Positions 53,112 through 62,772 are shown, numbered from the stretch's first letter. The stretch: DNA of 64,000 nucleotides from DATCJA01 sp963814955 (GCA_963814955.1 CAWFEX010000004.1:1100540-1164539); one strand, 5' to 3'. A program made the numbers and translations. The notes: generated by a model from the letters alone, not told the origin.

Positions 53112-54524
53112 TCACTGTGCTGCGGCTGGTTGAGGCAAAGCATGAACCGGCAGCGTCAGCGTGAACATGCTGCCGCCACTGTCGGGCGAGGCGAGGACGA
53201 GCGAGCCACCATGGAGTTCCGCGGTCCGACGCGCGATCGGCAAGCCAAGGCCCCCGCCCCGCGCCTTCGTCGTGAAGAACGGCTCGAAGACGCGTTCCCT
53301 CAGATCGAGCGGAATACCAGGTCCACTGTCGCGAATTTCAACGGTGCATTCGGGGTCGCTGTGCTTGATCGAGATGGCAATGTAGCCGTGCCCACCCATC
53401 GCCTGGGCGGCGTTCAAGAGCAGATTCAGAGCCGTCGCTCGGATCATGTCGGCGTCTGCCGTCAACTCGACATCAGGACCCTCGATCACCACTTCGAGTG
53501 ATTCACCCGAAGGGTCGCGCCGCAGGAGCGAGACTGCTTCCAGCAGGAGCGGCCGAAGCGGAAATGTGCTCGGACGGGGCGGCCGTGGGCGCGCGAAGAG
53601 CATCAGATCATTGATGAGCTCGCCGAGCGAATCGATGCGTGCCACCACGTCGCGCATCACTGGCAGTTCGGTATCACCCGCCTCTCGTCGTGACATGAGA
53701 ACCTGAAGAGCGCCCTTGATGCCAGCCAGGGGGTTGCGCACCTCGTGCGCAACGACAGCTGCCATCTGGCCGAGTCGCGCAAGCGCAGCTTGCTGGGCAA
53801 GTCGATCCTCAGCGGCCTTGCGTGCAGTGATGTCCGCCCTGATCGCGATGTACTGGTAAGGCTTTCTTCGACTGTCCAGGAACGGCACGATCGTCGTGTC
53901 CACCCAGTACAAGGATCCGTCCTTGGCGCGGTTGCGGATTTCACCATGCCAGACGTGGCCGTTCGCGATGGTGCGCCACAGGTCACGCATGAATGCTTTC
54001 GGGTGATATGCCGAGTTGATGATCCGGTGATCCTGACCGATGAGCTCGTCACGTGAGTATTTTGAGATCTCAGAGAATTTGTCGTTCACGTAGGTGATCC
54101 GACCGGTGACGTCCGTCGTAGCTACGATCGCGGCGTGGTCGAGCGCACGTGTGATGTCGGCCAGCTGCTGCACGTTTGACGACCACTTGCGCTCGATCCG
54201 TTTGGAATGCGCGACAAGCGTCGCGGTCGCCACGAAGACGAGCGCCATCAGCGGCCGATTGACGAAGACAAACGGCGGTGCTTCGGCACTCCATCCGACG
54301 ATGGTATCGACGATAAGAAGAGACGTGGAGACGAGGGCTGCGACAATGGGATAGGCTAGCCACGTGGTCCACAGTCCCGCCAGAATGACGAGGACGTACA
54401 GAATGCCGATGGCATAGTCGAGAGGCTGCTGGAGATCGACGAGAAAGATCCCTGTCGTAGCAGCGAGGGCCCCCACATGAATCAGCGAATTACGCGATCG
54501 CTCGGCAGGCGTGATTGGGGCCAC
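53112..54524 (-). CDS. Membrane PAS-domain sensor histidine kinase (NtrB-like)
   Basis: About 470 residues. The N-terminus has four hydrophobic helices (LIHVGALAATTGIFLVDL, YAIGILYVLVILAGLWTTWLAYPIVAALVSTSLLIVDTIVGW, LMALVFVATATLVAHS). Then come a PAS domain (AAIVATTDVTGRITYVNDKFSEISKYSRDELIGQDHRIIN...YIAIRADITARKAAED), the HisKA H-box (VAHEVRNPLAGIKGAL) and an HATPase domain (N-box LLNAAQAM, DSGPGIP, GGGLGLPIARR). It autophosphorylates and passes phosphate to response regulators, most likely the two that flank it. GTG 54,524 avoids overlap with the divergent regulator; ATG 54,575 is possible. Confidence 0.9.
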   Translation of the reverse strand: MAPITPAERSRNSLIHVGALAATTGIFLVDLQQPLDYAIGILYVLVILAGLWTTWLAYPIVAALVSTSLLIVDTIVGWSAEAPPFVFVNRPLMALVFVATATLVAHSKRIERKWSSNVQQLADITRALDHAAIVATTDVTGRITYVNDKFSEISKYSRDELIGQDHRIINSAYHPKAFMRDLWRTIANGHVWHGEIRNRAKDGSLYWVDTTIVPFLDSRRKPYQYIAIRADITARKAAEDRLAQQAALARLGQMAAVVAHEVRNPLAGIKGALQVLMSRREAGDTELPVMRDVVARIDSLGELINDLMLFARPRPPRPSTFPLRPLLLEAVSLLRRDPSGESLEVVIEGPDVELTADADMIRATALNLLLNAAQAMGGHGYIAISIKHSDPECTVEIRDSGPGIPLDLRERVFEPFFTTKARGGGLGLPIARRTAELHGGSLVLASPDSGGSMFTLTLPVHALPQPAAAQ

Positions 54525-54552
54525 CGTCGTGGTCGTCGGTATACTTGAGCTT

Positions 54553-55917
54553 GTGTCCACTGCCACCATTCTCATTGTCGATGACGAGGCGCTCCTGCGA
54601 TGGTCACTGCGCGAGCGACTCAGCAAAGAAGGCTACGACCTGCTCGAGGCGGGGACGGGCGCGGAAGCCATCGCTCAGATCAGTCCCGACGTCGACCTCG
54701 TGCTGCTCGATATCCGCCTGCCCGATGACGACGGCATTTCCCTCCTGCGACGGATCAAGGATCGGACCCCCGAGACGCTGGTGATCCTCATGACGGCCTT
54801 CTCGACCGTCGAGAACGCCGTCGAAGCGATGAAGCTCGGCGCCTTCCATTACGTCAACAAGCCCTTCAACCTCGATGAAGTGGCGCTCCTCGTCGAGAAG
54901 GCGCTCGAAACCAGTCAGCTGCGCCGCGAAGTGCGAACGCTGCGCACGAGCCAGGGTCGGGAATACGGTTTCGACGCCATCATCGGTGAATCGCCGGCCA
55001 TGCAGGACGTGAAGTCGCTCCTCGGCAGGATTGCGTCCAGTCGTGCCTCCACGGTTCTTCTTACCGGCGAGACCGGGACCGGCAAGGATCTGGCGGCGAA
55101 GGCCATTCACTTCAACAGCGACAGGGCCGCTCGGGCGTTCGTCAACATCACCTGTTCGGCTTTGCCGGAGCAGCTGCTCGAGAGCGAGTTGTTCGGACAC
55201 GAGCGCGGGGCCTTTACTGATGCGCGGCAACAGAAGCGTGGGCTCTTCGAAACAGCCGACGGCGGCACCGTGTTTCTCGACGAAATCGGCGAGATGACGG
55301 CCGGACTGCAGTCGAAGCTGCTGCGCTTCCTCGAAGAGAAGACGTTCAAGCGCGTAGGTGCCCTTGCCGATATCCGCGTTGACGTTCGCGTGATCGCTGC
55401 CACGAACCGTAACCTCGAAGAGGAGGTAAAGACCGGGAAGTTCCGCGAGGATCTGTTCTATCGGCTGCAGGTGATGCCGGTGACGCTCCCACCGCTGCGG
55501 GAACGCCGCGGCGACGTTCCCCTCCTGGCCGCGTTCTACACCGACAAGTTCAATCGCGAGTTCCGGAAACGGGTGCGCGGCCTGACGCCGGCAGCGCTGA
55601 AAGTCGTCGAGCAGTACCAGTGGCCGGGGAACGTCCGCGAGCTCCGAAATGCGATCGAGCGGGCAATGCTCCTGATCGATCACGACTGGATCGGACCGGA
55701 GGACTTGACGTCGCTGACGCGGACCGTGGCTCCCGCCCAATTCAAGCTGCCTGCCGAGGGCGTCAACCTCGAGGACATCGAGCGGCAGCTGCTCCTCCAG
55801 GCGCTCGAGCGTGCGCGCGGCAATCAGACGCACGCCGCCCAGTTGCTCGGCATCAACCGGGATCAGGTGCGCTACCGGATGGAAAAATTCGGTCTCCAGC
55901 CAGCGCGCGGCACGTAG
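54553..55917 (+). CDS. NtrC-family sigma-54-dependent response regulator (copy 2)
   Basis: A 454-residue regulator: receiver (ATILIVDDEALLRWSLRERL, VLLDIRLPDDDG), AAA+ (GETGTGKD, ERGAFTDARQQKRG, GGTVFLDEIGEM, PGNVRELRNAIERA) and Fis-type HTH (NQTHAAQLLGINRDQVRYRMEKFGL). The DNA-recognition helix is identical to copy 1 except for one I/M change, so both should bind the same enhancers. GTG 54,553 begins STATILIVDDE exactly. It is transcribed divergently from the kinase, with the start regions abutting. Confidence 0.93.
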   Translation: MSTATILIVDDEALLRWSLRERLSKEGYDLLEAGTGAEAIAQISPDVDLVLLDIRLPDDDGISLLRRIKDRTPETLVILMTAFSTVENAVEAMKLGAFHYVNKPFNLDEVALLVEKALETSQLRREVRTLRTSQGREYGFDAIIGESPAMQDVKSLLGRIASSRASTVLLTGETGTGKDLAAKAIHFNSDRAARAFVNITCSALPEQLLESELFGHERGAFTDARQQKRGLFETADGGTVFLDEIGEMTAGLQSKLLRFLEEKTFKRVGALADIRVDVRVIAATNRNLEEEVKTGKFREDLFYRLQVMPVTLPPLRERRGDVPLLAAFYTDKFNREFRKRVRGLTPAALKVVEQYQWPGNVRELRNAIERAMLLIDHDWIGPEDLTSLTRTVAPAQFKLPAEGVNLEDIERQLLLQALERARGNQTHAAQLLGINRDQVRYRMEKFGLQPARGT

Positions 55918-55928
55918 CTCCACATCGT

Positions 55929-56846
55929 TCACGCCGTCGCCACGACCAGATCCGTCGCCGGGAACATGGCTTCGGCGTGGGTCCAGACGGTTCGCGTGGT
56001 CATCACCGGACATTGGGCGGTCCGCACCACGCGTTCGGCGACGCTGCCCCGCAGCAGGTGCGCCATGCCCTTCCGCCCGTGTGTTCCGATCACGATGAGA
56101 TCGAAATGATTGTCGGCGGCGTAGGCGGCAATCGTTTCTGCCGGAGCGCCGAAGATGACCTCGGTCGTCACCCTCGAGGGACGAAAGTCCACAGGAATAC
56201 GATGGGTCAGCCGCTCTCGCGCGTTCATCAATCGCAACGTGCGAACCTCGGGCGCTTCCGCGGTGAATGCTTCCGAACCCCCATCGACATAGATCTCCGG
56301 CAGCACGTGCAGCAAATGGAGCGACGCCTCAAAGCGAGCCGCGAGAAATCGGGCCGCATCAAGGGCCGGGTCCGATGCCGCACTGAAATCAAGTGGCACC
56401 AAAATGCGGCGGAAGCCCATCAGCGAAGAACCTGGAGCTCCATGCACCGTCAAGACGGGACACGGCGCGGTACGCACTACTGTCTCAGCGACGCTGCCCA
56501 TCACCATACGCGCAACGCCGCCGCGACCGTGCGTCCCCATCACGATCAGCGCGATACTCGCGCTTTTGGCGTAGTCGGTGATGTGACTCGCCGGATCCGT
56601 GCCTTCCGCGAGCCGAACTGTGGGGTATCGGCACCAAGGATCGCGGGGTATACGATCGCGCAGCTCCTTCAAAGCGGGAAGTCCGCCGTCGGGCAAGTTT
56701 GCCGCCGCGTGTGGTGGCGGCAGGTGAGGGGTCACGTGCAGCAGATGCAGTGACGCGTTGAAAGTCTTCCCGAACAGTCGCGCGTACGCGAGCGCAGCGT
56801 CAGCCTGCGCGCTGAAATCGGTCGGAACGAGAATGCGGCTGATCAT
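55929..56846 (-). CDS. Tandem-domain universal stress protein
   Basis: A 305-residue protein, MISRILVPTDFSAQADAALAYARLFGKTF, with GTHGRGGVARMVMGSVAETVV in domain 1 and FRRILVPLDFSAASDPALDAARFLAARF...GTHGRKGMAHLLRGSVAERVV in domain 2: both ATP-binding motifs are intact. AGGAAG precedes ATG 56,846. It converges with response regulator 2 with 11 bases between stops. Confidence 0.93.
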   Translation of the reverse strand: MISRILVPTDFSAQADAALAYARLFGKTFNASLHLLHVTPHLPPPHAAANLPDGGLPALKELRDRIPRDPWCRYPTVRLAEGTDPASHITDYAKSASIALIVMGTHGRGGVARMVMGSVAETVVRTAPCPVLTVHGAPGSSLMGFRRILVPLDFSAASDPALDAARFLAARFEASLHLLHVLPEIYVDGGSEAFTAEAPEVRTLRLMNARERLTHRIPVDFRPSRVTTEVIFGAPAETIAAYAADNHFDLIVIGTHGRKGMAHLLRGSVAERVVRTAQCPVMTTRTVWTHAEAMFPATDLVVATA

Positions 56847-56882
56847 GACTTCCTCAAGTGAAAGATGTTCGAGTAGCCCTGA

Positions 56883-56897
56883 GCAGACCTCGTACCA
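56883..56897 (-). promoter_or_regulatory. Putative sigma-54 promoter (minus) for usp 56,846
   Basis: TGGTACGAGGTCTGC on the minus strand, with exact spacing. It is nearly the same as the promoter at 19,310. The predicted leader is 25 bases. Confidence 0.55.
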
Positions 56898-56968
56898 ACG
56901 TTGACGTAGCCACACGCCCACATAATTGCCGCGTGTGACGAGTGTTGGGCGGCCGGCAGTCAGCGCAC

Positions 56969-57005
56969 CGCGGAATTTCCCGCGCTGTTGCGAGATGTTT
57001 CGCGC
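56969..57005. promoter_or_regulatory. Putative tandem enhancer shared by usp and dihaem cytochrome
   Basis: GCGGAATTTCCCGCG (56,970) and GCGAGATGTTTCGCGC (56,990-57,005) repeat at about 21 bases. It is 72-108 bases from the minus promoter at 56,883 and 62-98 bases from the plus candidate at 57,067. Confidence 0.5.
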
Positions 57006-57066
57006 TGCCACAGACGTACCCACGTATGTTCCGGCCGATATTCCGACCCGATTCGCACCCAGCAAT

Positions 57067-57081
57067 CGGCATGGTTGTTGA
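57067..57081 (+). promoter_or_regulatory. Near-consensus sigma-54 site for the dihaem cytochrome
   Basis: CGGCATGGTTGTTGA matches the -24 and spacing, but the -12 ends TTGA instead of TTGC. It would start transcription about 3 bases before ATG 57,096. Confidence 0.25.
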
Positions 57082-57095
57082 CCTGTGTCATCGGT

Positions 57096-57851
57096 ATGAA
57101 AAAGCTGCTTGCGTGCTGTGCCAGCCTCGCGTTCCTCATCCTGTGGTGGTCTGCGACACCAGTTGCACAATCGCAGCAGCCTCCTCGCATCCTCATTGAC
57201 TCACTCGCGGGACAGGATTCGTTCGAGCGCTACTGCGCCGCGTGCCATGGCACTGACGCACGAGGAAACGGCCCGCTCGCTGCCGAGCTTCGGACGGCGC
57301 CTTCGGACCTCACGCTGCTGGCGCGACGGAACAACGGTGCATTTCCTCGTGACGCGGTCCAGGGCTTCATTACCGGCACGGCACGACCGCTCGCGGCGCA
57401 CGGGACGACGGAGATGCCGGTGTGGGGGCCGATGTTTCGCGTGTTCGAATCCGACGGGAGGGTGCGCGAACGTATCGCCAACCTTGTGACATACATCGAA
57501 AAGCTCCAGCAGCCTTCTACTGCACCGAGCGATACGGGCAGCTCGCTATTCCGTGCTCATTGCGCGAGCTGTCACGGAACGGACGCACGAGGCAATGGGC
57601 CTGTGGCTGGACAGCTGCGCCACATGCCGTCAGACCTCACGCAGTACACCAGGCGGAATGGCGGAGTATTCCCAAGCGAACGCGTCTATCGGATCATCGA
57701 CGGCCGCGACGTGGCCGCTCACGGCGATCGCGAGATGCCTGTGTGGGGGGAAGCATTCAGAATGATGCCGGGATCAAGTCCGGCAGCAGTCAAGGCACGC
57801 ATCGAGGCTATCGTCCGCTATCTGCAGGGCATTCAAGAACGCTCCCTGTGA
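57096..57851 (+). CDS. Dihaem c-type cytochrome (internal duplication)
   Basis: A 251-residue exported protein: signal peptide (MKKLLACCASLAFLILWWSATPVAQ), then two homologous haem domains, each with CAACHGTDARGNGP or CASCHGTDARGNGP and a Met in EMPVWG. Each half matches the monohaem cytochrome at 11,279. It probably carries electrons in the periplasm. ATG 57,096 is chosen for the signal peptide; the upstream extension to 56,988 would cross the regulatory region. Confidence 0.88.
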   Translation: MKKLLACCASLAFLILWWSATPVAQSQQPPRILIDSLAGQDSFERYCAACHGTDARGNGPLAAELRTAPSDLTLLARRNNGAFPRDAVQGFITGTARPLAAHGTTEMPVWGPMFRVFESDGRVRERIANLVTYIEKLQQPSTAPSDTGSSLFRAHCASCHGTDARGNGPVAGQLRHMPSDLTQYTRRNGGVFPSERVYRIIDGRDVAAHGDREMPVWGEAFRMMPGSSPAAVKARIEAIVRYLQGIQERSL

Positions 57852-57854
57852 TAG

Positions 57855-57888
57855 TGAGAAATTCCCGAAGCTTTGGAATATTCCGCAA
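57855..57888. promoter_or_regulatory. Putative tandem enhancer upstream of the lipoprotein gene
   Basis: GTGAGAAATTCCCGA (57,855) and TTGGAATATTCCGCAA (57,873-57,888), with centres about 20 bases apart and a perfect GGAATATTCC core. It lies 84-117 bases upstream of the -24 element. Confidence 0.5.
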
Positions 57889-57971
57889 CGCTCGCCCCAT
57901 GACCTCTCATGACGCAACCATCAAACACTCGTCGAGGCGCACGTGTTCGCCCTTCCGCTTGCACAACGGAG

Positions 57972-57986
57972 TGGCACCACTGTTGC
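57972..57986 (+). promoter_or_regulatory. Putative sigma-54 promoter for the lipoprotein gene
   Basis: TGGCACCACTGTTGC, with full -24 and -12 consensus and exact spacing. The predicted start near 57,998 leaves a 30-base leader. Confidence 0.65.
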
Positions 57987-58027
57987 CTCTGCGGATTGCG
58001 GAGTTCATCACACCGAGGGTATCGCCC

Positions 58028-58468
58028 ATGCGACAAGTGGCAACACTGACCATCCTGGCAATGACGGCGCTCACGCTGACCGCGTGCGCGACGATGAACG
58101 TAAGCTCGCACGTGCTGAGGAGCGCCGACTTCACGCAATACCGCACGTTCGACTGGGGGCCCGCCGATGCACTGCCCACCGGCGATCCTCGCCTCGATCG
58201 GGATCCGTTCTTCCAAGATCACGTACAAGGCGCGCTTGAAAAGGGGTTCGCGGGCAAAGGATTCGAGCGAGTGTCAACCGGTACGCCGGACCTCCTCATT
58301 CACTACCACGCAAACATCAGTCGCCGCATCGATATCAACTGGATCGACCGAGAACGCGGCTACTGCTACGGCGACGACTGCCCAGTGAGGACAGTCGAGG
58401 CAGAGGCCGGTACGCTGGTGGTCGACGTCATCGACGCCCGTACGAACCGGCTCGTATGGCGCGGTTGC
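58028..58468 (+). CDS. DUF4136-type lipoprotein, 3' end lost at contig junction
   Basis: ATG 58,028 opens a lipoprotein signal (LTILAMTALTLTAC) and then NVSSHVLRSADFTQYRTFDWGPADALPTGDPRLDRDPFFQDHVQGALEKGFAGKGFERVS...DLLIHYHANISRRIDI, typical of DUF4136 outer-membrane-associated lipoproteins. After DARTNRLVWRGC the sequence changes abruptly to an actinobacterial dehydratase, so the last about 20 residues of the domain are missing. Function unknown. Confidence 0.8.
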
Positions 58469-59473
58469 ACCGGCATCACCGGCCAGGACGGCTCCTACCT
58501 CGCCGAGTACCTGCTCGGCAGGGCTACGAGGTCTGGGGGCTCGTCCGCGGCCAGGCCAACCCCAAGATCGCGGCACCGTCGAGCGACATCGTCCCGGACG
58601 TGCAGCTCTCGACGGGCGACCTGCTGGACCGGCCGAGCCTGATCTCCGCCGTGGAGACAGGTCCAGCCCGACGAGGTCTACAACCTCGCCGCGCATCTCG
58701 TTCGTGCCGTCTCGTGTCAAGCAGGCCGAGCTCACCGCCGAGATCACCGGCCTGGGCGTCCTGCGCCTGCTCGAGGCGATCCGCGTCGTACGGCAGCGGC
58801 CCGAACGGCCGACCAGGTCCGCTTCTACCAGGCGTCCGCTCGGAGATGTTCGGCAAGGTCCGCGAGACCCCGCAGACCGAGCGACCCCCTTCCACCCGCG
58901 CAGCCCGTACGGCGTGGCCAAGGCCTACGCCCACTACATGACCGTCAACTACCGCGAGTCCTACGGCATGTACGCCGCGTCGCGGCATCCTGTTCAACCA
59001 CGAGTCGCCCCGCCGCGGCGCGAGTTCGTCACCCGCAAGGTCACCACGCGCGTCGCCCGGATCAAGCTCGGGCTGCAGGACGAGCTCGCGCTGGGCAACC
59101 TCGACGCCCGGCGCGACTGGGGCTTCGCCGGCGACTACGTCCGGGCGATGTGGCTGATGCTGCAGCAGGACGAGCCCGACGACTACGTCATCGCCACCGG
59201 CGAGACGCACTCGGTCCGCGAGTTGCTCGAGCTGCCTTCGCGCGCGTCGGGCTCGAACTGGGAGACGCACGTCGTGCATGGACCCGCGCTTCATCCGGCC
59301 GGCCGAGGTCGACCTGCTGCTGCGGCGACCCGACCAAGGCCCGCGAGGAGCTGGGCTGGGAGCCGGAGGTCACGTTCGAGGAGCTGGTGACGATGATGGT
59401 CGAGGCCGACCTGGCGCTGCTGTCCTTCTCCAACCGGCCCGAAGAGGAGCCCTTCAGTCCCGACCACTGGTGA
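58469..59473 (+). pseudogene. gmd: GDP-mannose 4,6-dehydratase, actinobacterial type (5' truncated, many frameshifts)
   Basis: Read across frames: TGITGQDGSYLAEYLL (NADP-binding), GYEVWGLVRGQANPKI, ITGLGVLRLLEAI, EMFGKVRETPQTE, the catalytic YGVAKAYAHYMTVNYRESYGMYAAS, FVTRKVTTRVARIKLGLQDELALGNLDARRDWGFAGDYVRAMWLMLQQDEPDDYVIATGETHSVRELLE, and the end DPTKAREELGWEPEVTFEELVTMMVEAD. These are diagnostic of Gmd, which makes GDP-4-keto-6-deoxymannose. At least six frame changes occur in 1 kb, and the first ten or so residues are missing. Its GC-rich codon use differs from everything to the left. Confidence 0.82.
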
Positions 59474-59552
59474 GAGTGGAAGGTTCCTGATACCCCGGTG
59501 GCCCCCATCGGCACCGGCTTGTCCCTGCGGAGCGCTCCTTCAGCGTGGGGGG

Positions 59553-60696
59553 ATGTGCAACGATCATGAACTCCCCCCGCTCGTGGCCCGGACACTGGAC
59601 GCCTACCGCGCCGTCGTCGCCGAGAAAGGCGCGAACTGGGGGGAGTCCACCCGGTCGCTCTACGGCCCGCTCGTGCCCTATCTGAGGTTCGTGCGGCACA
59701 CCGAACTGCTGGCCGGGCCGGTCGCCGCGGCACTGGCCGAAGGCAGGTCGCCGACCGAGGCGGTCGACGGCGCGGTCGAGGGCGACCTGGACGCGGCGTT
59801 CCGGGACGCCCTGCGCGGACGGGTCCCCGACGGGGTGGTCGTGCTGCGGCTCACCCGGAGGGGCCGCGGTTCCTGGGCTCGGGGAACGTCCAGCCGGTCC
59901 TGCGCGGAGAGGCGCTGGAGCACCTGCTGCTGGTGGAGTCGCAGGTGGACGCCGAGGTGTCGGTGCAGCCCTTCGGCACCGTGAGGCCGGGCGGATGCGC
60001 GGTCTGGGAGACCCGGCTCGGCGCCGACCCCGGATTCCTCCTCGTGGACGGCGAGGCCGTGGAGTTCCCGGCCGTCGTCCGGGAGGCGGAGACCGCCACT
60101 TTGCGATTGCGCTCGCCGGCCATGGAGCCGAGCTCGGCCCGAGGGGCGCGGCTGGTTCCCCGAGGGCGCGCTGCGCAAATGGGACGCCCGCGGCCGCGCC
60201 TACTTCCACGCCGAGGAGGCGATCCGGGGCCGGACGCACCTTCGCCACCAACGGGCCCTGGCTGACCCTGGAGGCCGACGGGCAGGGACCCGGCGCGCTG
60301 CTGGACGTCGAACCCGGCCGGACCGTGCGGGTCGTCGCCACCGTCACCGGAGCGGACCGGATACGGGTCTACGACGCCCGGGGAGTCGTCGCCGAGGGCG
60401 CGGACGGGGTGGACTTCGCCTACCGGGTGCGCGAACCCACCTACCTGGTGGCCGAGGCCGACGGAGAGGCGCTCCCCGACGACCTCGACCCCCGGGGGCG
60501 CTACGCGCACACCAGCCCCGTCCAGCTCACCGTCTCCGGCCGCTCCGTCGCCCGGCAGGAGGACCTGAACTGGTGCCTGGAATGGCTGGACCGGCTCGAG
60601 GCCCTGATCCGGGAACACGGCACGGACCCCGACCTCTCCCTGTTCGACCTGCTGGAGCAGGCCAGGGCCCGCTACCGCTCCCGGCTCAGCCCTTGA
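59553..60696 (+). pseudogene. Uncharacterised actinobacterial protein (frameshifted)
   Basis: Three frames join into about 380 residues: ARTLDAYRAVVAEKGANWGESTRSLYGPLVPYLRFVRHTELLAGPVAAAL (59,553 on), RFLGSGNVQPVLRGEALEHLLLVESQVDAEVSVQPFGTVRPGGCAVWETRLG, and the intact end TVRVVATVTGADRIRVYDARGVVAEG...GRYAHTSPVQLTVSGRSVARQEDLNWCLEWLDRLEALIREHG (59,995-60,696). The C-terminal part resembles the tail of PHP/CehA-type metallohydrolases, but I see no catalytic metal motif. No function assigned. Confidence 0.5.
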
Positions 60697-61906
60697 CGCA
60701 GACGACCTGCTTGAGGTGGGCGACGACCTCGACCAGGTCGGCCTGTGCCTCGATGACCTACTCGATGTCCTTGTAGGCGCCGGGGATCTCGTCGACCACG
60801 CCGGCGTCCTTGCGGCACTCCACGCCCTGCGGTCTGCTCCGCCAGGTCGTCCGTCGTGAACGTCTGCTTCGCCTGCGTCCGGCTCATCCGCCGGCCGGCG
60901 CCGTGCGAGGCCGAGCTGTACGCGCCGCGTTGCCCAGGCCCCGCACGATGTACGAGCCGGTGCCCATCGAGCCCGGGATGATGCCCGAGGTCGCCGTGCC
61001 CGGCCCGGATCGCGCCCTTGCGGGTGACGAGCAGGTCCACGCCGTCGTAGCGTCTCCTCGGCCACGTAGTTGTGGTGGCAGGAGATCGGCTCGTCGAAGC
61101 GCGACCTGCGCCGCGAACTGCTCGCCGGACGCACGTCCTGGACAGCAGCGCCATCATCACCGCGCGGTTGCGCCGCGCGTACTCCTGCGCCCAGAACAGG
61201 TCCCGCCGGTACGCGTCCATCTCCGGCGTGCCGGCGAGGAACACCGCGAGGTCCCGGTCGGGCAGGTCGGCGTTGTGCGGCAGCTCCTGGGCCATCGCCG
61301 ATGTGCAGCTCGGCCAGCTCCTTGCCGATGTTGCGGGACCCGGAGTGCAGCATCAGCCAGACCCGGCCCTCGTCGTCGTCCGAGGCAGACCTCGATGAAG
61401 TGGTTGCCGCCGCCGAGCGTGCCCATCTGCTGCGTCGGCCCGGCTCCTGCCGGAGCTGCACCGCCGTCGGCGCAGCGTCGTCGAACCGCTCCCAGAACGT
61501 CGTCCCAGCCGCGCCGTCCGGAACCCGTGCAGCCGGCGCCGGGTCGACCGGCTCGTCGTGCATGCCGAAGCCCACCGGGATGGCCTGCCTCGATCTGCGA
61601 CGCGCAGCCGGCGCGAGGTCGTCGGGCAGGTCGTCGGCGCGTCAGCGAGGTCCGCACCGCGGACATGCCGCAGCCGATGTCGACGCCGACCGCCGCCGGG
61701 CGAGACCGCGCCGCGCATCGCGATGACCGAGCCGACCGTCGCGCCCTTGCCGAAGTGCACGTCGGGCATCACGGCGACGCCCGTGCACCCACGGCAGGTG
61801 GCGACGTTGCGCAGCTGCTCGCAGCGCGCCGTGCCTCGACCGTCGGCGGGTCGGCCCACATCCGGATCGGCGACCGTGCGCCCGGCAGCACATGAAAGGA
61901 CAACAC
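60686..61906 (-). pseudogene. rtcB: RtcB-family RNA ligase-like protein (many frameshifts)
   Basis: On the minus strand, pieces in alternating frames give RSPIRMWADPPTVE, QLRNVATCRGCTGVAVMPDVHFGKGATVGSVIAMRGAVSP, PVGFGMHDEPVDPAP, QMGTLGGGNHFIEVCLG, VWLMLHSGSRNIGKELAELHIG, EPISCHHNYVAEE, VTRKGAIRAGHGD, SSASHGAGRRMSRTQAKQTFTTDDLAEQT and the end QVVCVKG. These are the conserved metal- and GMP-binding segments of RtcB, the 3'-phosphate RNA ligase. The order is complete, so only the frame is broken, which suggests read errors. Confidence 0.82.
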
Positions 61907-62001
61907 CGGCTCCTCGTCTTCGTCTCCTGCGGTATGCCGGGACCATGGAGCCACATTCGGCGGTGGTCGAATCAAACCATTTTATCCGGATCGCGGAGGA
62001 T

Positions 62002-62484
62002 TCACAGGTCGGGGTCGTGCGGCTGGGCGCCGTCCATCGGGCGCAGCGCCTGGCGCTGCGGGACGATCATCATCGAGAAGTCCGCCGAGGCGATCAGCCG
62101 GTCCTCGACGTCCGTCACCCGGCAGTCGACGATCACCAGCTGCCGGCCGACCTTGATCAGGTCGGCGCGGGCGTAGACCATGTCGCCGTGCGGCCTGCCC
62201 AGATAGCGGACGTGCAGGTCGGCGGTGACGAGGCTCTGCTCGCCGTGCCGGAAACCGCTGCCCCGTGCCGCGGCGGTGCCCGCCGCCACGTCGATCAGGG
62301 TGGCGATGGCGCCCCCGTGCAGGTTGCCGGTGCTGTTGAAGGCCTCTTCCCGTACCGGCATCGACAGGATCGCGTGGCGCTCGCCGATTTCGACGATCTC
62401 CAGGGCGAGCAGGTGGTGCAGCGGGGTGTCCCGCCGCAGTTCGGTGCGGACGAAGTCCTGGTCGGCCTCCGGCAGATCCGCCAT
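62002..62484 (-). CDS. PaaI-type hotdog thioesterase
   Basis: About 160 residues from ATG 62,484: FVRTELRRDTPLHHLLALEIVEIGERHAILSMPVREEAFNSTGNLHGGAIATLIDVAAGTAAARGSGFRHGEQSLVTADLHVRYLGRP. The N-x-x-G-x-(L/I)HGG motif and the following helix are the catalytic core of PaaI/YdiI acyl-CoA thioesterases. The frame is open further to 62,607, and a possible real start at 62,636 is in another frame. It belongs to the actinobacterial part of the contig. Confidence 0.82.
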   Translation of the reverse strand: MADLPEADQDFVRTELRRDTPLHHLLALEIVEIGERHAILSMPVREEAFNSTGNLHGGAIATLIDVAAGTAAARGSGFRHGEQSLVTADLHVRYLGRPHGDMVYARADLIKVGRQLVIVDCRVTDVEDRLIASADFSMMIVPQRQALRPMDGAQPHDPDL

Positions 62485-62772
62485 CCGCACGGTGCCCGGC
62501 GGCACCGCCCTCGCGCCGGCCGACGCCCTCGTGTTCTTCCGGGACCTGCTGGTTCTGTCCCGTGCTCCTCGCTCATCGCTCTCTCCTTCAACCCGCCCCC
62601 AGGGCACGGCTGCCCATTATGGACAACTGGCGTCACCGGGGTTGACGCAGCATGGCCGGATCACCGGTAGTAACGCAAGATGACCTTGAGTGCCCGGCTA
62701 TGGTACGGTAAGTAGTCGTCCAATTACAGTTTGATACTGGAACGTAGCTAAGTTCTTCGCCCTGTACGGCAC

